Source of the DNA: Bradyrhizobium sp. JYMT SZCCT0180
Lineage (GTDB): Bacteria > Pseudomonadota > Alphaproteobacteria > Rhizobiales > Xanthobacteraceae
Length of the DNA stretch: 64,000 bases
Direction of reading: 5' to 3'
Assembly (NCBI RefSeq): GCF_018130165.1
Contig: NZ_JAFCLZ010000001.1
Location: forward strand, 124,001-188,000
A program made the position numbers and the translations under genes. A model generated the notes under the pieces. The model saw only the letters and a program-made list of their open reading frames with translations. It was not told the DNA's origin and made no database searches. This document shows positions 45,791 through 54,532 of the stretch, in pieces (within the stretch, counting starts at the first letter, position 1; every line of letters starts with the position of its first letter).

Positions 45791-46918
45791 TCACGCCTGC
45801 GCCAACTCGTCGTGCGCGGGGTAATCGGTATAGCCGGCGACGTCGCCGCCATAGAAGGTCGCGCGGTTATACGGCGTCAGCGGGAAGCCGCGTTGCAGCC
45901 GGCGCGGCAGGTCCGGATTGGAAATGAAGACCCGCCCGAACGCGATCGCATCGGCATGGCCAGCGGCAATCGCGGCATTCGCCGCCTCGCCGGTGAAGCC
46001 GCCGGCCGTGATCAGCACGCCTTTCCAGATGGGGCGGAACAGTACCATCGCCGACGGCACGTTCTGATGGTTGACCTCGGCGCGGCCGGCGCCGCTGGAG
46101 CGCGGTTCGATGAAATGCAGATAAGCGAGGCCGAGCGGATTGAGCGATTGCACGACATGGCCATAGAGCGGCATCGGGTCCGGCTCGCCGCTGCCGTTGG
46201 CGATTCCATACGGCGACAACCGCAGGCCGACGCGGTTCGCGCCCCACACCTCGACCACGGCCTCGGTCACTTCCATCAGGAAGCGCGTGCGGTTTTCGAT
46301 TCCGCCGCCATATTGATCGGTGCGCAGATTGGTGTGCGACTGCAGGAACTGCTCGATCAGATAACCGTTGGCGCCATGGATCTCGACGCCGTCGAAGCCG
46401 GCGGCAAGCGCATTCTTCGCCGCCTGCCGGTAGGCATCGACCACGCCGGGGATTTCGGATGTCTCGAGCGCGCGCGGCGTCTCGTAGGCCACGGCTTTGC
46501 CGTCGGCCGTCCCGGTCTTCAGATCGGGCGGGATCGCAACCGCCGAGGGCGCCACCGGCAGCACGCCGCCGGGTTGGAACGAGGAATGCGAAACGCGGCC
46601 GACATGCCAGAGCTGCAGGAAGATCACGCCGCCCCTGGCGTGAACGGCATCGACGACCTTACGCCAACCCGCGATCTGCTGTTCCGTATAAATTCCGGGG
46701 ACGCCGGGGCTGCCAAAACCCGTCGCCATCACGGGCGAGGCTTCGGCTATCAGCAATCCGCCCGGCGTCGCGCGCTGGGCGTAATATTCCGCGTTCAGCG
46801 GCCGCGGCGCGAGGCTGGGCTTTTCCGCCCGCATCCGCGTCAGCGGCGCCAGGGCGAGACGATGCTTGAGCTGGTAGGGACCGATCTGCAGCGGGGAAAA
46901 CAATGATGGGTAATTCAT
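45791..46918 (-). CDS. Old yellow enzyme, alkene reductase (NemA-like)
   Basis: A 375-residue FMN-dependent ene-reductase with a TIM barrel. RLALAPLTRMRA near residues 20-31 is the FMN strand, GFDGVEIHGANGYLIEQFLQ near 170-189 contains the His/Asn substrate pair (HGAN), NLRTDQYGGGIENRTRFL near 193-210 is the family signature, and ADAIAFGRVFISNPDL near 328-343 binds the FMN phosphate. ATG 46918 is preferred; ATG 46951 adds 11 residues. It reduces activated C=C bonds or nitro groups with NAD(P)H. A palindrome CATACGAGTATG lies just upstream and the ModE-type gene is divergent. Confidence 0.88.
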   Translation of the reverse strand: MNYPSLFSPLQIGPYQLKHRLALAPLTRMRAEKPSLAPRPLNAEYYAQRATPGGLLIAEASPVMATGFGSPGVPGIYTEQQIAGWRKVVDAVHARGGVIFLQLWHVGRVSHSSFQPGGVLPVAPSAVAIPPDLKTGTADGKAVAYETPRALETSEIPGVVDAYRQAAKNALAAGFDGVEIHGANGYLIEQFLQSHTNLRTDQYGGGIENRTRFLMEVTEAVVEVWGANRVGLRLSPYGIANGSGEPDPMPLYGHVVQSLNPLGLAYLHFIEPRSSGAGRAEVNHQNVPSAMVLFRPIWKGVLITAGGFTGEAANAAIAAGHADAIAFGRVFISNPDLPRRLQRGFPLTPYNRATFYGGDVAGYTDYPAHDELAQA

Positions 46919-46948
46919 GCCGGTGTGGAACTCCAAAGTATCCGTATT

Positions 46949-46960
46949 CATACGAGTATG
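46949..46960. promoter_or_regulatory. Palindrome upstream of alkene reductase
   Basis: CATACGAGTATG has 5-bp perfect arms and lies 31 bases before the alkene reductase start in the divergent gap. It could be a repressor operator of the kind known for NemA genes, but no TetR or HxlR gene adjoins it. Chance is not excluded. Confidence 0.3.
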
Positions 46961-47056
46961 TAACTGGTTCCGCTTGCCCGTAAAAGACTGGAGCAGCTTT
47001 TGTTTTGAAAGCGAAGCGGTAGCCCCGCTTGAAAACGTATTGTGAGCAAGCATTTC

Positions 47057-47434
47057 ATGTCGAGATCGAGTGCGAAGTCGCTCCCTTCCCTCAGCGTTCG
47101 CATCGATCTGGGTGCAGACGCCCGGATCGGGCCGGGCAAGATCCAGCTGCTGGAGAACATCCACACCTGCGGCTCGATTTCGGCCGCCGGCCGCGCGATG
47201 GAGATGTCGTACAAGCGAGCGTGGGATCTGGTCGACGAGATCAACCGCATCTGCCGGCAGGCCGCCGTCGAGCGGCAGACCGGCGGCAAGAACGGCGGCG
47301 GCGCGGTGCTGACGTCGTTCGGCATCTCGCTGGTCAAGCGCTACCGCAAGATCGAACGCAACGCCGCGAGCGCGGCGCGCAAGGAGTTGCAGGCGCTGCG
47401 CAGCGAGATCGGCCGGAAGAAGCGGGCGGGGTAG
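47057..47434 (+). CDS. ModE-type winged-helix regulator (N-terminal domain only)
   Basis: A protein of about 125 residues consisting mainly of the LysR-like wHTH seen in ModE: IGPGKIQLLENIHTCGSISA, then AAGRAMEMSYKRAWDLVDEI (about residues 25-64). The C-terminal Mop molybdate-binding domains of full ModE are absent, so it cannot sense molybdate in the usual way. GTG 47042 would add five residues; neither start has a clear ribosome site. It is divergent from the alkene reductase gene and may regulate it. Confidence 0.82.
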   Translation: MSRSSAKSLPSLSVRIDLGADARIGPGKIQLLENIHTCGSISAAGRAMEMSYKRAWDLVDEINRICRQAAVERQTGGKNGGGAVLTSFGISLVKRYRKIERNAASAARKELQALRSEIGRKKRAG

Positions 47435-47442
47435 TACTACTC

Positions 47443-47563
47443 GTCGTCCCGGCGAAGGCCGGGACCCATACGCCGTGACGCTCGTTGTTATAGAAGGCAT
47501 CTAACGCCAGCACTCTCACCGATGGGCCGCGGAGTATGGGTCCCGGCTCAAGGCCGGGACGAC
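47443..47563. repeat. Palindromic repeat, family GTCGTCCCGGC
   Basis: GTCGTCCCGGCGAAGGCCGG at the left and its partner ending GGCCGGGACGAC at the right enclose GGGACCCATACGCCG and AGTATGGGTCCCGG. A second copy is at 50152-50290. It fills the convergent gap before the aldehyde dehydrogenase 3' end. Confidence 0.88.
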
Positions 47564-47574
47564 ATAGACCTTCG

Positions 47575-49071
47575 CTAACCCGTCTTGATCCAGACCGCCT
47601 TGACGTTGAGATACTCCTCAAGGTGCTGCTTGCCTGACTCGCGGCCGTAGCCGCTCATCTTGTAGCCGCCGAACGGCACCGCCGGATCCATCGCCTGGTA
47701 GCAATTGACCCAGACCGAGCCGGCGCGCAGCGATTTTGCAATCTGATGCGCCTTGCTGACATTGGTGGTCCAGACGCCGCTGCCCAATCCAAACGTGGTG
47801 GCGTTGGCCCGCGCGATCAGCTCGTCAGTGTCCTTGAACGAGATCGCCGAGATGACGGGTCCGAAGATTTCCTCCTGCGCGATCCGCATATTGTCCTGCA
47901 CGTTGGCGAACACCGTCGGCGCCACGAAATAGCCCTTCGACAGCGCGCCCTCGGTCAGCGGCGTACCGCCAGTCAGCGCCTTGGCACCCTCCTGCTGGCC
48001 GATCGAGAGATAGCCGGAGACGCGCTTCATCTGCTCCGCCGACACCAAGGGTCCGATCTGGGTATTCGGATCGAGTCCGTTGCCGACCTGCAGCTTCTTG
48101 CCGAATTCGGCGACGCGGCCGACGAACTCGTCATAGATCTTGTGCTCGACGAACAGCCGCGTGCCCGCGCTGCAGATCTGGCCGGAATTGGCGAACACCG
48201 CCATCGCCGCGCCCGGCACCGCCGCATCGAGGTCGGCGTCGGCGAACACGATGTCCGGCGACTTGCCGCCGAGCTCCAGCGACACCCGCTTGAGGTTGCC
48301 GGCGGAGGCCCTGACGATGGCTTGCCCGGTCACATGCGAGCCGGTGAAGGCGACCTTGTCGACGCCGGGATGCGAGGACAATGCCGCGCCCGCGGTCTCG
48401 CCGTAACCAGGCACCACGTTGACGACGCCGGGCGGGATGCCGGCCTCCATGCAGAGTTCGGCCAGCCGCAGCGAGGTCAGCGGCGATTCCTCGGCCGGCT
48501 TCAGGATCACGGTGCAGCCGGTCGCGATCGCCGGACCGATCTTCCAGACGCTGGCGCTGAGCGGGCCGTTCCAGGGAATGATCGCGCCGACGACGCCGAC
48601 CGGCTCCTTCAGCGTGTAGGAGAAGATGTCGCCGGGCAGCGAGTTCTCGATGGTCTCGCCATGCAGCGCGGTCGCCTGGCCCGCATAATACCGGAGCATG
48701 CCGAGCACGCGCAGCCGGTTGCCACGGGTGCGGCTGATCGGCGCGCCCATGTCGAGCGTATCGAGCTGCGACAGCTCCTCGAAATTCTTCTCGACGAGAT
48801 CGGCGAGCTTGAGCAGCAGGTTCTGCCGTTCGAACGGCTTGACCTTGCTCCACGGACCCTCGAAGGCCCGCCGGGCTGCCGCGACCGCGCGGTTGATGTC
48901 CTCGGCGTCGCCCTCGGCTACCGTGGCGAGCAGTTCGCCGGTCGCCGGGTTATGAGTCTCGAACTTCTTGCCGGAGGCCGCGTCGACCCATTGGCCGTCG
49001 ATCAACATCTTCTTGTAGGAACCATCCGCATAGGGGTGGCGCGTGATCGGAATTGCCTGTGATACAGCCAT
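47575..49071 (-). CDS. NAD(P)-dependent aldehyde dehydrogenase
   Basis: A 498-residue ALDH superfamily enzyme. FIDGQWVDA-like opening (MLIDGQWVDAASGKKFE near residues 22-38), IIPWNGPL near 162-169 (cofactor), VAFTGSHVTGQ near 240-250, LELGGKSPDIVFADADLDAA near 264-283 (catalytic Glu) and NSGQICSAGTRLFVEHKIY near 293-311 (catalytic Cys) are all intact. It oxidises an aldehyde to the acid. It is divergent from an SDR gene (217-bp gap), so the two probably oxidise an alcohol in sequence. Confidence 0.92.
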   Translation of the reverse strand: MAVSQAIPITRHPYADGSYKKMLIDGQWVDAASGKKFETHNPATGELLATVAEGDAEDINRAVAAARRAFEGPWSKVKPFERQNLLLKLADLVEKNFEELSQLDTLDMGAPISRTRGNRLRVLGMLRYYAGQATALHGETIENSLPGDIFSYTLKEPVGVVGAIIPWNGPLSASVWKIGPAIATGCTVILKPAEESPLTSLRLAELCMEAGIPPGVVNVVPGYGETAGAALSSHPGVDKVAFTGSHVTGQAIVRASAGNLKRVSLELGGKSPDIVFADADLDAAVPGAAMAVFANSGQICSAGTRLFVEHKIYDEFVGRVAEFGKKLQVGNGLDPNTQIGPLVSAEQMKRVSGYLSIGQQEGAKALTGGTPLTEGALSKGYFVAPTVFANVQDNMRIAQEEIFGPVISAISFKDTDELIARANATTFGLGSGVWTTNVSKAHQIAKSLRAGSVWVNCYQAMDPAVPFGGYKMSGYGRESGKQHLEEYLNVKAVWIKTG

Positions 49072-49288
49072 GTATTTACTCCCTTGGATCGACAGCCGTT
49101 TTTGTGATGAAGATCGTTATATCTGGATAACTATATCGTTGGACTCCGAACCGTAAAGCGGAATGAGCCGCCGGAAGCGGGACGGGAAATGAAGACCTGC
49201 CATGCCGGTTCGTACGTGCCGATATTGTCCTGATGAAGATTTGCGCCGATAAATAGTGTAACCCGATTTGTGTCCGGAGGAAGTCTGC

Positions 49289-50140
49289 ATGCCACATCCA
49301 GCCATGTCCACCAATCATGTCGCCGTGATCACTGGAGGCGCGTCCGGCATCGGGCTCGCGGCCGCGATGCGGTTCGCCGGCCTCGGCATGAAGGTCTGCA
49401 TTGCCGATATCGGCGCCATCAGGCTGGCGGAGGCTGCCACAAAGCTGTCGCCTGTCGCCAAGGGCGGCGACGCCGATGTGATGACCGCCGAGGTCGATGT
49501 CAGCCGGTTTGAGGACGTCGCCAGGCTCGAAGCTGCGGTGCAGAAGCGGTTCGGCGGCACCGATATCCTGATGAACAATGCCGGCATCGGTCCCGACAGC
49601 AACAGCTTTGGTCCGCTGGAGAACTGGCAGCGCATTCTGAACGTCAACCTCTGGGGCATCATCCACGGCACCCAGGTTTTCGCGCCGCACATGATCGAAC
49701 GCTGCCGGCCCGGGCTCATCATCAACACCGGCTCCAAGCAAGGTATTACGACGCCGCCCGGCAATCCCGCTTACAATGTCTCTAAAGCCGGCGTCAAAGC
49801 GCTGACCGAGGCGCTGCAGCATGAACTGCGCAACACCGAAGGCTGCCGGATCAGCGCGCACCTGATGATCCCCGGTCATGTTTTCACCGCCCTCACCTCC
49901 CGCGGCCGCACCCAGAAACCTGATGGTGCCTGGACGCCCGAGCAGACCGTCGATTTCATGATTGAGCGCATCGATGCTGGCGATTTCTACATCCTCTGCC
50001 CTGACAATGACGTGCCGCGGCAACTCGACGAACGGCGCATGCTGTGGGCCGCCGGCGACATCGTCGAAAACCGCCCGGCACTGTCGCGCTGGCACAAGGA
50101 TTACGCGGAGGCATTTGCGCGGTTTGTGAAGGGCAGATGA
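49289..50140 (+). CDS. SDR family oxidoreductase
   Basis: A 283-residue classical short-chain dehydrogenase/reductase. VAVITGGASGIGLAAAMRF near residues 11-29 is the NAD(P) glycine motif, DILMNNAGIGPDS near 92-104 the NNAG block, NTGSKQGI near 151-158 the catalytic Ser region and YNVSKAGVKALTEAL near 165-179 the YxxxK pair. ATG 49289 follows GGAGGAAGTC, which decides against the upstream ATG 49268. Divergent from the aldehyde dehydrogenase; an alcohol-to-aldehyde step is an inference. The 3' end abuts a long repeat region. Confidence 0.9.
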   Translation: MPHPAMSTNHVAVITGGASGIGLAAAMRFAGLGMKVCIADIGAIRLAEAATKLSPVAKGGDADVMTAEVDVSRFEDVARLEAAVQKRFGGTDILMNNAGIGPDSNSFGPLENWQRILNVNLWGIIHGTQVFAPHMIERCRPGLIINTGSKQGITTPPGNPAYNVSKAGVKALTEALQHELRNTEGCRISAHLMIPGHVFTALTSRGRTQKPDGAWTPEQTVDFMIERIDAGDFYILCPDNDVPRQLDERRMLWAAGDIVENRPALSRWHKDYAEAFARFVKGR

Positions 50141-50151
50141 TTTCACTCGAC

Positions 50152-50290
50152 GTCGTCCCGGCGAACGCCGGGACCCATACGCCGCGGCGGATGTTGTTTG
50201 CAGAAGGTCTCTATTGCCAGCGCTCCAATCGACGGGCCGCGGCGTATGGGTCCCGGATCGCGTTCGCTGCGCTCACTTGTCCGGGACGAC
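50152..50290. repeat. Palindromic repeat, family GTCGTCCCGGC
   Basis: GTCGTCCCGGCGAACGCCGG at the left and TTGTCCGGGACGAC at the right, with GGGACCCATACGCCGC and its complement inside. Second copy of the element at 47443-47563. Confidence 0.85.
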
Positions 50291-50777
50291 GAAAATTGTT
50301 CTCGCGACGCATTGCGCCCGAGCTTTGCTGGAAACTTCCCGCCCTCCTCAAACAGAGGGCGCAGGGAAGACCGGGTGCGCGCTGCACCCGCGGTCCCGTG
50401 TGCGGTTTGCACTAAGTAGGCTGCACACGAGCATACAGGGCAGCGGAGAACACCCGGCCTTCCCTGCGCAATGGCTTTACGGCTTATGCCGTGATCTCCC
50501 CGGAGACGAGTTCTTGGTTGACTCCGTCGCTGCCGTTTCCGCTCGCGCTTCTCCGACAGCTTGACACCGGCAACGGGTGCCAGGACCACACGGTTTTGCC
50601 GTACGCCTGTCCACGCCATCGTCAGGCGTGAACCAGCGTCCACCGCATCCCGCCGCGCGTTCGTGACGGTGCGCAACGCCCCTCTTGTCGGGCGGGACGC
50701 GACGATTCAAACCGCTGATTTGCCCGACGAGGGAAGCGGAATTTTGCCCGTCGGGTTAATTTGTCGCAGTTCTCTCC
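50291..50777. repeat. Composite non-coding repeat region
   Basis: A stretch of about 490 bases with no gene I can support. Its words (the segment GAACACCCGGCCTTCCCTGC near 50450, then a stretch ending GTGCGCAACGCCCCTC near 50690) resemble a repeat I recall as occurring many times in Bradyrhizobium genomes. ORFs predicted across it on the minus strand show no family features. It lies between two palindromic repeats and together with them makes a gene-free block of about 810 bp. Confidence 0.6.
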
Positions 50778-50933
50778 GTCATTCCCCGATGCGCAATTGC
50801 GCATCTGAGGGCTCGCAACTTGTCCGCCGAAGCTCGCAGAGCGTAGGCGGAAGCGAGAGCCCGGAATCCATCGGGCGACGACACATGCGGCCTGATGGAT
50901 TCCGGGCTCGCGCTACGCGCGCCCCGGAATGAC
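50778..50933. repeat. Nested palindromic repeat, family GTCATTCCGGGGCG
   Basis: Outer ends GTCATTCC and GGAATGAC and inner arms GAGCCCGGAATCCAT (from 50857) and ATGGATTCCGGGCTC (50894-50908). Same family as 28267-28363 but longer, with extra sequence in its left half. Confidence 0.8.
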
Positions 50934-50952
50934 GACAGGAGAGAGTCGTGAT

Positions 50953-51363
50953 ATGAGTACTGGCCAACTCGCGCGGGAGCGGCTTGTGAAAGCATTCGGT
51001 CTGGCTGTCATGCTGGGCGTCATGGTGACGCTGTCGCCGGCGTGCGCGCTTGAGGTGAGCGGGACTTCCGGCTTTCTCGGGGAATGGGAAGTGACTGCCA
51101 CGGTCACGGAAACGGCATCCGGGCGCATCAGGGACTACCGTGGCCCGCTCGTGCTGAAGCATATCGGCCTGTGCACGCAGGACGGCCCGGTGGAGAAAAA
51201 GGGCGAAATGCGGCTGCAGATTTCGGCTTCGTCCCAATTGAACGCGACATTGTCGATGCCGGGCACCGAATGCACGGCGAGCGGACCATTGTCCGATGGC
51301 TACAACGGCACCATGACCTGCTCCGATCGGCAGGTCATTCCGCTTCGGCTCCGGGTGAAATAA
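50953..51363 (+). CDS. Hypothetical secreted protein
   Basis: I do not recognise this 136-residue protein. It has an N-terminal signal peptide (GLAVMLGVMVTLSPACA near residues 16-32) and a mature part rich in beta-strand-like segments, with four cysteines (CTQD near 74, CTAS near 107, CSDR near 122 in approximate positions) that could form disulfides in the periplasm. ATG 50953 is used with GGAGAGAG upstream. A repeat element follows its stop. Small beta-barrel or inhibitor-like fold is possible; no function is claimed. Confidence 0.6.
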   Translation: MSTGQLARERLVKAFGLAVMLGVMVTLSPACALEVSGTSGFLGEWEVTATVTETASGRIRDYRGPLVLKHIGLCTQDGPVEKKGEMRLQISASSQLNATLSMPGTECTASGPLSDGYNGTMTCSDRQVIPLRLRVK

Positions 51364-51382
51364 CCAAGGCGGACGCCACTGG

Positions 51383-51483
51383 CTAGAGTGTGATGACTTC
51401 TCTTCGATCCGTCATCCCACTCTAGCTCTTTGTTTGAGCATGACCTTTTCGGAAAACCGGTTCCCACTTTTCCGGATCATGCT
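51383..51483. repeat. Palindromic repeat with conserved GGAAAACCGG core
   Basis: A hairpin CTAGAGTG...CACTCTAG (51383-51425) is followed by a core with GTTTGAGCATGAC, CGGAAAACCGGTTCCCAC and TTTTCCGGATCATGC. The same core recurs at 55250-55301, and a related element is at 61724-61829. The stop codon of the convergent gene lies at its right edge. Confidence 0.85.
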
Positions 51484-53130
51484 TTAGCCGCCGGTTATGC
51501 CGGCGACGCGCAGGCCCGCGACGAACCGGTCGATGAAGCCCTGATCATTGCAGAAGAAGAGCTCCTGCCGCGCGGTATCCGTTTTGTAGCCCGGCTTGCG
51601 TTGCAGCAGTTCAGCGGCCACCGCTTCGGCCTGAGCCTTTTCGCCTTGACGGCCGAGCGCGGCCGCCAGGGTCGCAAACGCCCGATACGGGACATTGGGC
51701 TGCCGGGTTGCCCTGCGGGCAAACTCGACGGCGATGTCGTACTCACCGAGCGAGAAATGCGCCCAGGAGCGCACGTGGTGGAAACTCCAAAGATGGCTGT
51801 CGCGCGGACTGAGCATGGTCGCTCGATCGAGCAGCGTTTCCGCTTCGATCTCCCGCCCGTACCACAATAGATTGAACCCTTGCGCAAAATACCCTTGCGC
51901 AAAGCTTGGATTGAGTTCCAGCGACAGGTCGATCGCCGCCAGCGCTTCATCATTCTGACGGTTCAGGCACAGCGCGCGGCCGAGCACGCAGTGACAAAAA
52001 CAATCGAGGTCGTCGAGCGCCACGGAGACACGCGCCTGGCGCAACGCCGTCTCCAGCCGCGCCGGGCGATCCCTGGGCTCGTCATACAGCGCGCGCTGAA
52101 CATTGACGTAGCCGAGCGCGCCATGGCCGCGGGCGAAATCCGGATCGGCTTCGAGCGCGCGCTTAAAATAGACCTCGGCCTGGTCAAACCCCGGTGTGGT
52201 AAATCGCCATAAATTCCATAGGCCGCGCTGGTAGCAATCCCAGGCATCCAGGCTTTCCGGTGCCTTGCGGGCAGCCAGCTGCTGCTCCACCTTCGACAGC
52301 TCCGGTTCGATCGTGGCCGCGATCTGCCGCGCCATCTCCTCCTGGATGTCGAAAATATTCTCGAGCTGAAGATCGTATTTGTCGGACCAAAGCTGTTTTC
52401 CGTCCGCAGCCCGGGCCAGTTCCGCCGTGATCCTGACCGCGTCGTGACTCTTGCGAACACTGCCGGACATCACATAACTCACGCCGAGCTGGGCACCGAC
52501 CTCACGCGCATCGACCACGCGCCCCCCGAATCCCACCGTCGAGTGGCGCGAGATCACGGAAAGCCAGCGATTGCGGGCCAGCAGGCGGATGATGTCTTCG
52601 GTCAGGCCGTAGCTGAAATAGTCGTTCTCCGGGTCATTCGACATGTTCTCAAACGGCAGCACCGCGATCGACGATCGCGCGATGGCTTCCGCCTTCACGA
52701 CTTCCGAGACGACATCGTCGAGATGAGACACGTCGGTGGCAATCGAGACCCGCGCGGGAGCGACACCCGCCGCAGCGCCATCGTCAGGCGCAAGCCGGAC
52801 CGCATCGGCATCGGACGCTGCGACCGCCTGAACATCGCCGACGAACCGGAAGCCGCGCCGGTGCAACGTCCTGATAAAAAGCTGATCCGTTCCGTTGTCG
52901 CCAAGCACGCGTCTGGCGCCATTGATGCGGCTGGAGAACGCGGCTTCCGAGATCACCCGGCCATGCCAGACCGTGTCGATCAACTCATCCTTGCTGACGA
53001 CCCGGTCATGGTTGCGCACCAGGTGAACAATGACATCGAAGACCTGAGGCTCGATGTGGACGGACACGCCCTCGCGGCGCAGCTCGTGTTGACCAAGGTC
53101 GATCTCGAAATTGGAAAATCGGTATCTCAT
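51484..53130 (-). CDS. CadC/OmpR-type wHTH regulator with TolB-like and TPR domains
   Basis: A 548-residue protein. Residues 1 to about 105 form a winged-helix DNA-binding domain (RFSNFEIDLGQHELRREG, VFDVIVHLVRNHDRVVSKDE, then RRGFRFVG). A TolB-like domain follows (SIAVLPFENMSNDPENDYFS near 155-174, then SGSVRKSHDAVRITAEL), and several TPR-like helices fill the C-terminal half (CFCHCVLGRALCLNRQND onward). No membrane segment is visible. It is related to adenylate-cyclase-like TPR regulators. ATG 53130 is preceded by GAGGTGGTA. The regulated genes are unknown; the divergent neighbours at 53289 and 53677 are candidates. Confidence 0.85.
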   Translation of the reverse strand: MRYRFSNFEIDLGQHELRREGVSVHIEPQVFDVIVHLVRNHDRVVSKDELIDTVWHGRVISEAAFSSRINGARRVLGDNGTDQLFIRTLHRRGFRFVGDVQAVAASDADAVRLAPDDGAAAGVAPARVSIATDVSHLDDVVSEVVKAEAIARSSIAVLPFENMSNDPENDYFSYGLTEDIIRLLARNRWLSVISRHSTVGFGGRVVDAREVGAQLGVSYVMSGSVRKSHDAVRITAELARAADGKQLWSDKYDLQLENIFDIQEEMARQIAATIEPELSKVEQQLAARKAPESLDAWDCYQRGLWNLWRFTTPGFDQAEVYFKRALEADPDFARGHGALGYVNVQRALYDEPRDRPARLETALRQARVSVALDDLDCFCHCVLGRALCLNRQNDEALAAIDLSLELNPSFAQGYFAQGFNLLWYGREIEAETLLDRATMLSPRDSHLWSFHHVRSWAHFSLGEYDIAVEFARRATRQPNVPYRAFATLAAALGRQGEKAQAEAVAAELLQRKPGYKTDTARQELFFCNDQGFIDRFVAGLRVAGITGG

Positions 53131-53288
53131 TACCACCTCAGCGGAGGCCGCGCCACAATCCTCAGCATTGCAGATCGAAATCAACCTCTGGCGGAGGAAA
53201 AACCAACGTCTCCTGAAGGAGTCCGCCAAGCGTGAGGGCGCATCTCAATTTACAGACGGGTCAAGGATCATACAACCGGAGACGCCAC

Positions 53289-53621
53289 ATGATCGGCTCA
53301 TCTGATTTCCACGCTTACGGATATTCCGCCAGACGGCCCGTTGCCGCACGGCAACGCGGCCAGCATCATGCAATGTGGGCGCTTGCGCCGTTCCAGTCCA
53401 CGACGGTGCCAACCCTGCTGAGGAAGATCCTCGTCATGGCCGCGCGCCTGAGGCGATTCCTCAATGGCCAGGTGGCGGCCGCGATCGCCCACCAGGAGCG
53501 AGAGGCCGCGTCAATCGCGCAGCGAAAGCTCGATCAACCCCGGCTGGACAAGACGCGGATCTACTGCGGCCCGCTCGACCAGATCGTGGCCGCAGCGAGG
53601 CAGCGCAAGCACGCCGCCTGA
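53289..53621 (+). CDS. Hypothetical small protein, 110 residues
   Basis: I do not recognise this protein. ATG 53289 has GGAGACGCC upstream and is preferred over 53232. It is basic, with an amphipathic, possibly membrane-associated segment (LLRKILVMAARLRRFL near residues 43-58) and a helix-rich Arg/Gln tail (AAAIAHQEREAASIAQRKLD). It is 55 bp upstream of the mddA-like gene on the same strand. Function not inferred. Confidence 0.5.
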   Translation: MIGSSDFHAYGYSARRPVAARQRGQHHAMWALAPFQSTTVPTLLRKILVMAARLRRFLNGQVAAAIAHQEREAASIAQRKLDQPRLDKTRIYCGPLDQIVAAARQRKHAA

Positions 53622-53676
53622 CACGGCTTGAACGAAGCGATTTCCGAGCAACTGCATACTTCAAAGGAGACTGAAG

Positions 53677-54450
53677 ATGTCGATTACGATGCAAACAAGT
53701 ACGCCTCCCGCCATCCCTTCCTTTGCGATGAGAATGCTTGCCCTCTGTTACGGCGGCCTCGCCTATCTGATTTTCCTCGGCACTTTCCTGTACGCGGTCG
53801 GCTTCGTCTCGCGACTGGTCGTCCCCAAGACCATCGACACCGGCCCGACCTCTTCGCTGTCGACGGCGTTGCTGATCAATTTGGTGCTGATGTCGATCTT
53901 CGCCGTACAGCACAGCGGGATGGCGCGGCAGGGCTTCAAACGAGTGTTCGCACGCTTCGCCTCACCGGCGATCGAGCGCTCCACCTACGTCCTGCTCGCC
54001 AGCCTCAGCCTGATCCTGCTGTTCTGGCAATGGCAGCCGATGCCGGCGGTGGTCTGGAACATCGAAGGCCCCGTGTTCGCCGGCGTCGTGACCGCGATTG
54101 GCTTCATGGGCTGGCTTATCGTGCTCTACAGCACCTTCCTGATCAGCCATTTCGAGCTGTTCGGATTGACGCAGGTGGTGGCGCATTTCGCCGGACGCCT
54201 GACCGCGCCCATCGCGTTCAGGACGCCCGGGCTCTACAGCCTGATCCGGCATCCGATCTATCTCGGCTTTATCATCGCCTTCTGGTCAACGCCTTTCATG
54301 ACGCTGGGGCACTTGCTGTTCGCGTCAGTGACGACGGCCTACATCTTCGTCGGCATCTGGCTGGAAGAGCGCGACCTGGTCGCATTCTTCGGCGACGAAT
54401 ACCGCAAATATCGCGAACGGGTCGCCATGCTTTTGCCGGGCCTGTTCTGA
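53677..54450 (+). CDS. mddA: Methanethiol S-methyltransferase (MddA-like, NnrU/ICMT superfamily)
   Basis: A 257-residue inner-membrane methyltransferase. Several hydrophobic segments include LCYGGLAYLIFLGTFLYAVG near residues 23-42. SIFAVQHSGMARQGFK near 73-88, LISHFELFGLTQV near 154-166, TPGLYSLIRHPIYLGF near 187-202 and GIWLEERDLVAFFGDEYRKY near 223-242 are SAM-binding and family blocks of isoprenylcysteine-methyltransferase-like enzymes. The overall pattern matches sequences annotated as methanethiol S-methyltransferase, which make dimethyl sulfide from methanethiol and S-adenosylmethionine. A terminator hairpin lies between it and the convergent secreted protein gene. Confidence 0.8.
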   Translation: MSITMQTSTPPAIPSFAMRMLALCYGGLAYLIFLGTFLYAVGFVSRLVVPKTIDTGPTSSLSTALLINLVLMSIFAVQHSGMARQGFKRVFARFASPAIERSTYVLLASLSLILLFWQWQPMPAVVWNIEGPVFAGVVTAIGFMGWLIVLYSTFLISHFELFGLTQVVAHFAGRLTAPIAFRTPGLYSLIRHPIYLGFIIAFWSTPFMTLGHLLFASVTTAYIFVGIWLEERDLVAFFGDEYRKYRERVAMLLPGLF

Positions 54451-54483
54451 GCGAACGCGACGATTTCCACGACGACGTGAAAA

Positions 54484-54506
54484 GGCCCCCGGCGACGCCG
54501 GGGGCC
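54484..54506. terminator. Terminator between convergent mddA and small secreted protein gene
   Basis: Perfect 10-bp arms GGCCCCCGGC and GCCGGGGGCC with loop GAC. Read on the minus strand it is followed by TTTT, so it can terminate the downstream end of the 54533-54814 gene; it may also end the plus-strand transcript. Confidence 0.8.
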
Positions 54507-54532
54507 TGGAGATCATTGGTCCTTCGCTGGGT

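Noticed and set aside
49106..49140. AT-rich near-palindrome GTTAT-ATCTGG-ATAAC upstream of the aldehyde dehydrogenase
   Set aside because: Arms are only 5 bp and AT-rich; it may be promoter sequence. Not strong enough to list as an operator.
50143..50676. 177-codon minus-strand ORF across the repeat region
   Set aside because: It lies wholly in repeat-like sequence, has no family features, and similar ORFs are, in my memory, common false predictions in Bradyrhizobium.
28267..50933. Regular-looking palindromes considered as a CRISPR array
   Set aside because: They are scattered single elements between genes, not short direct repeats with uniform spacers, and no cas genes are present.
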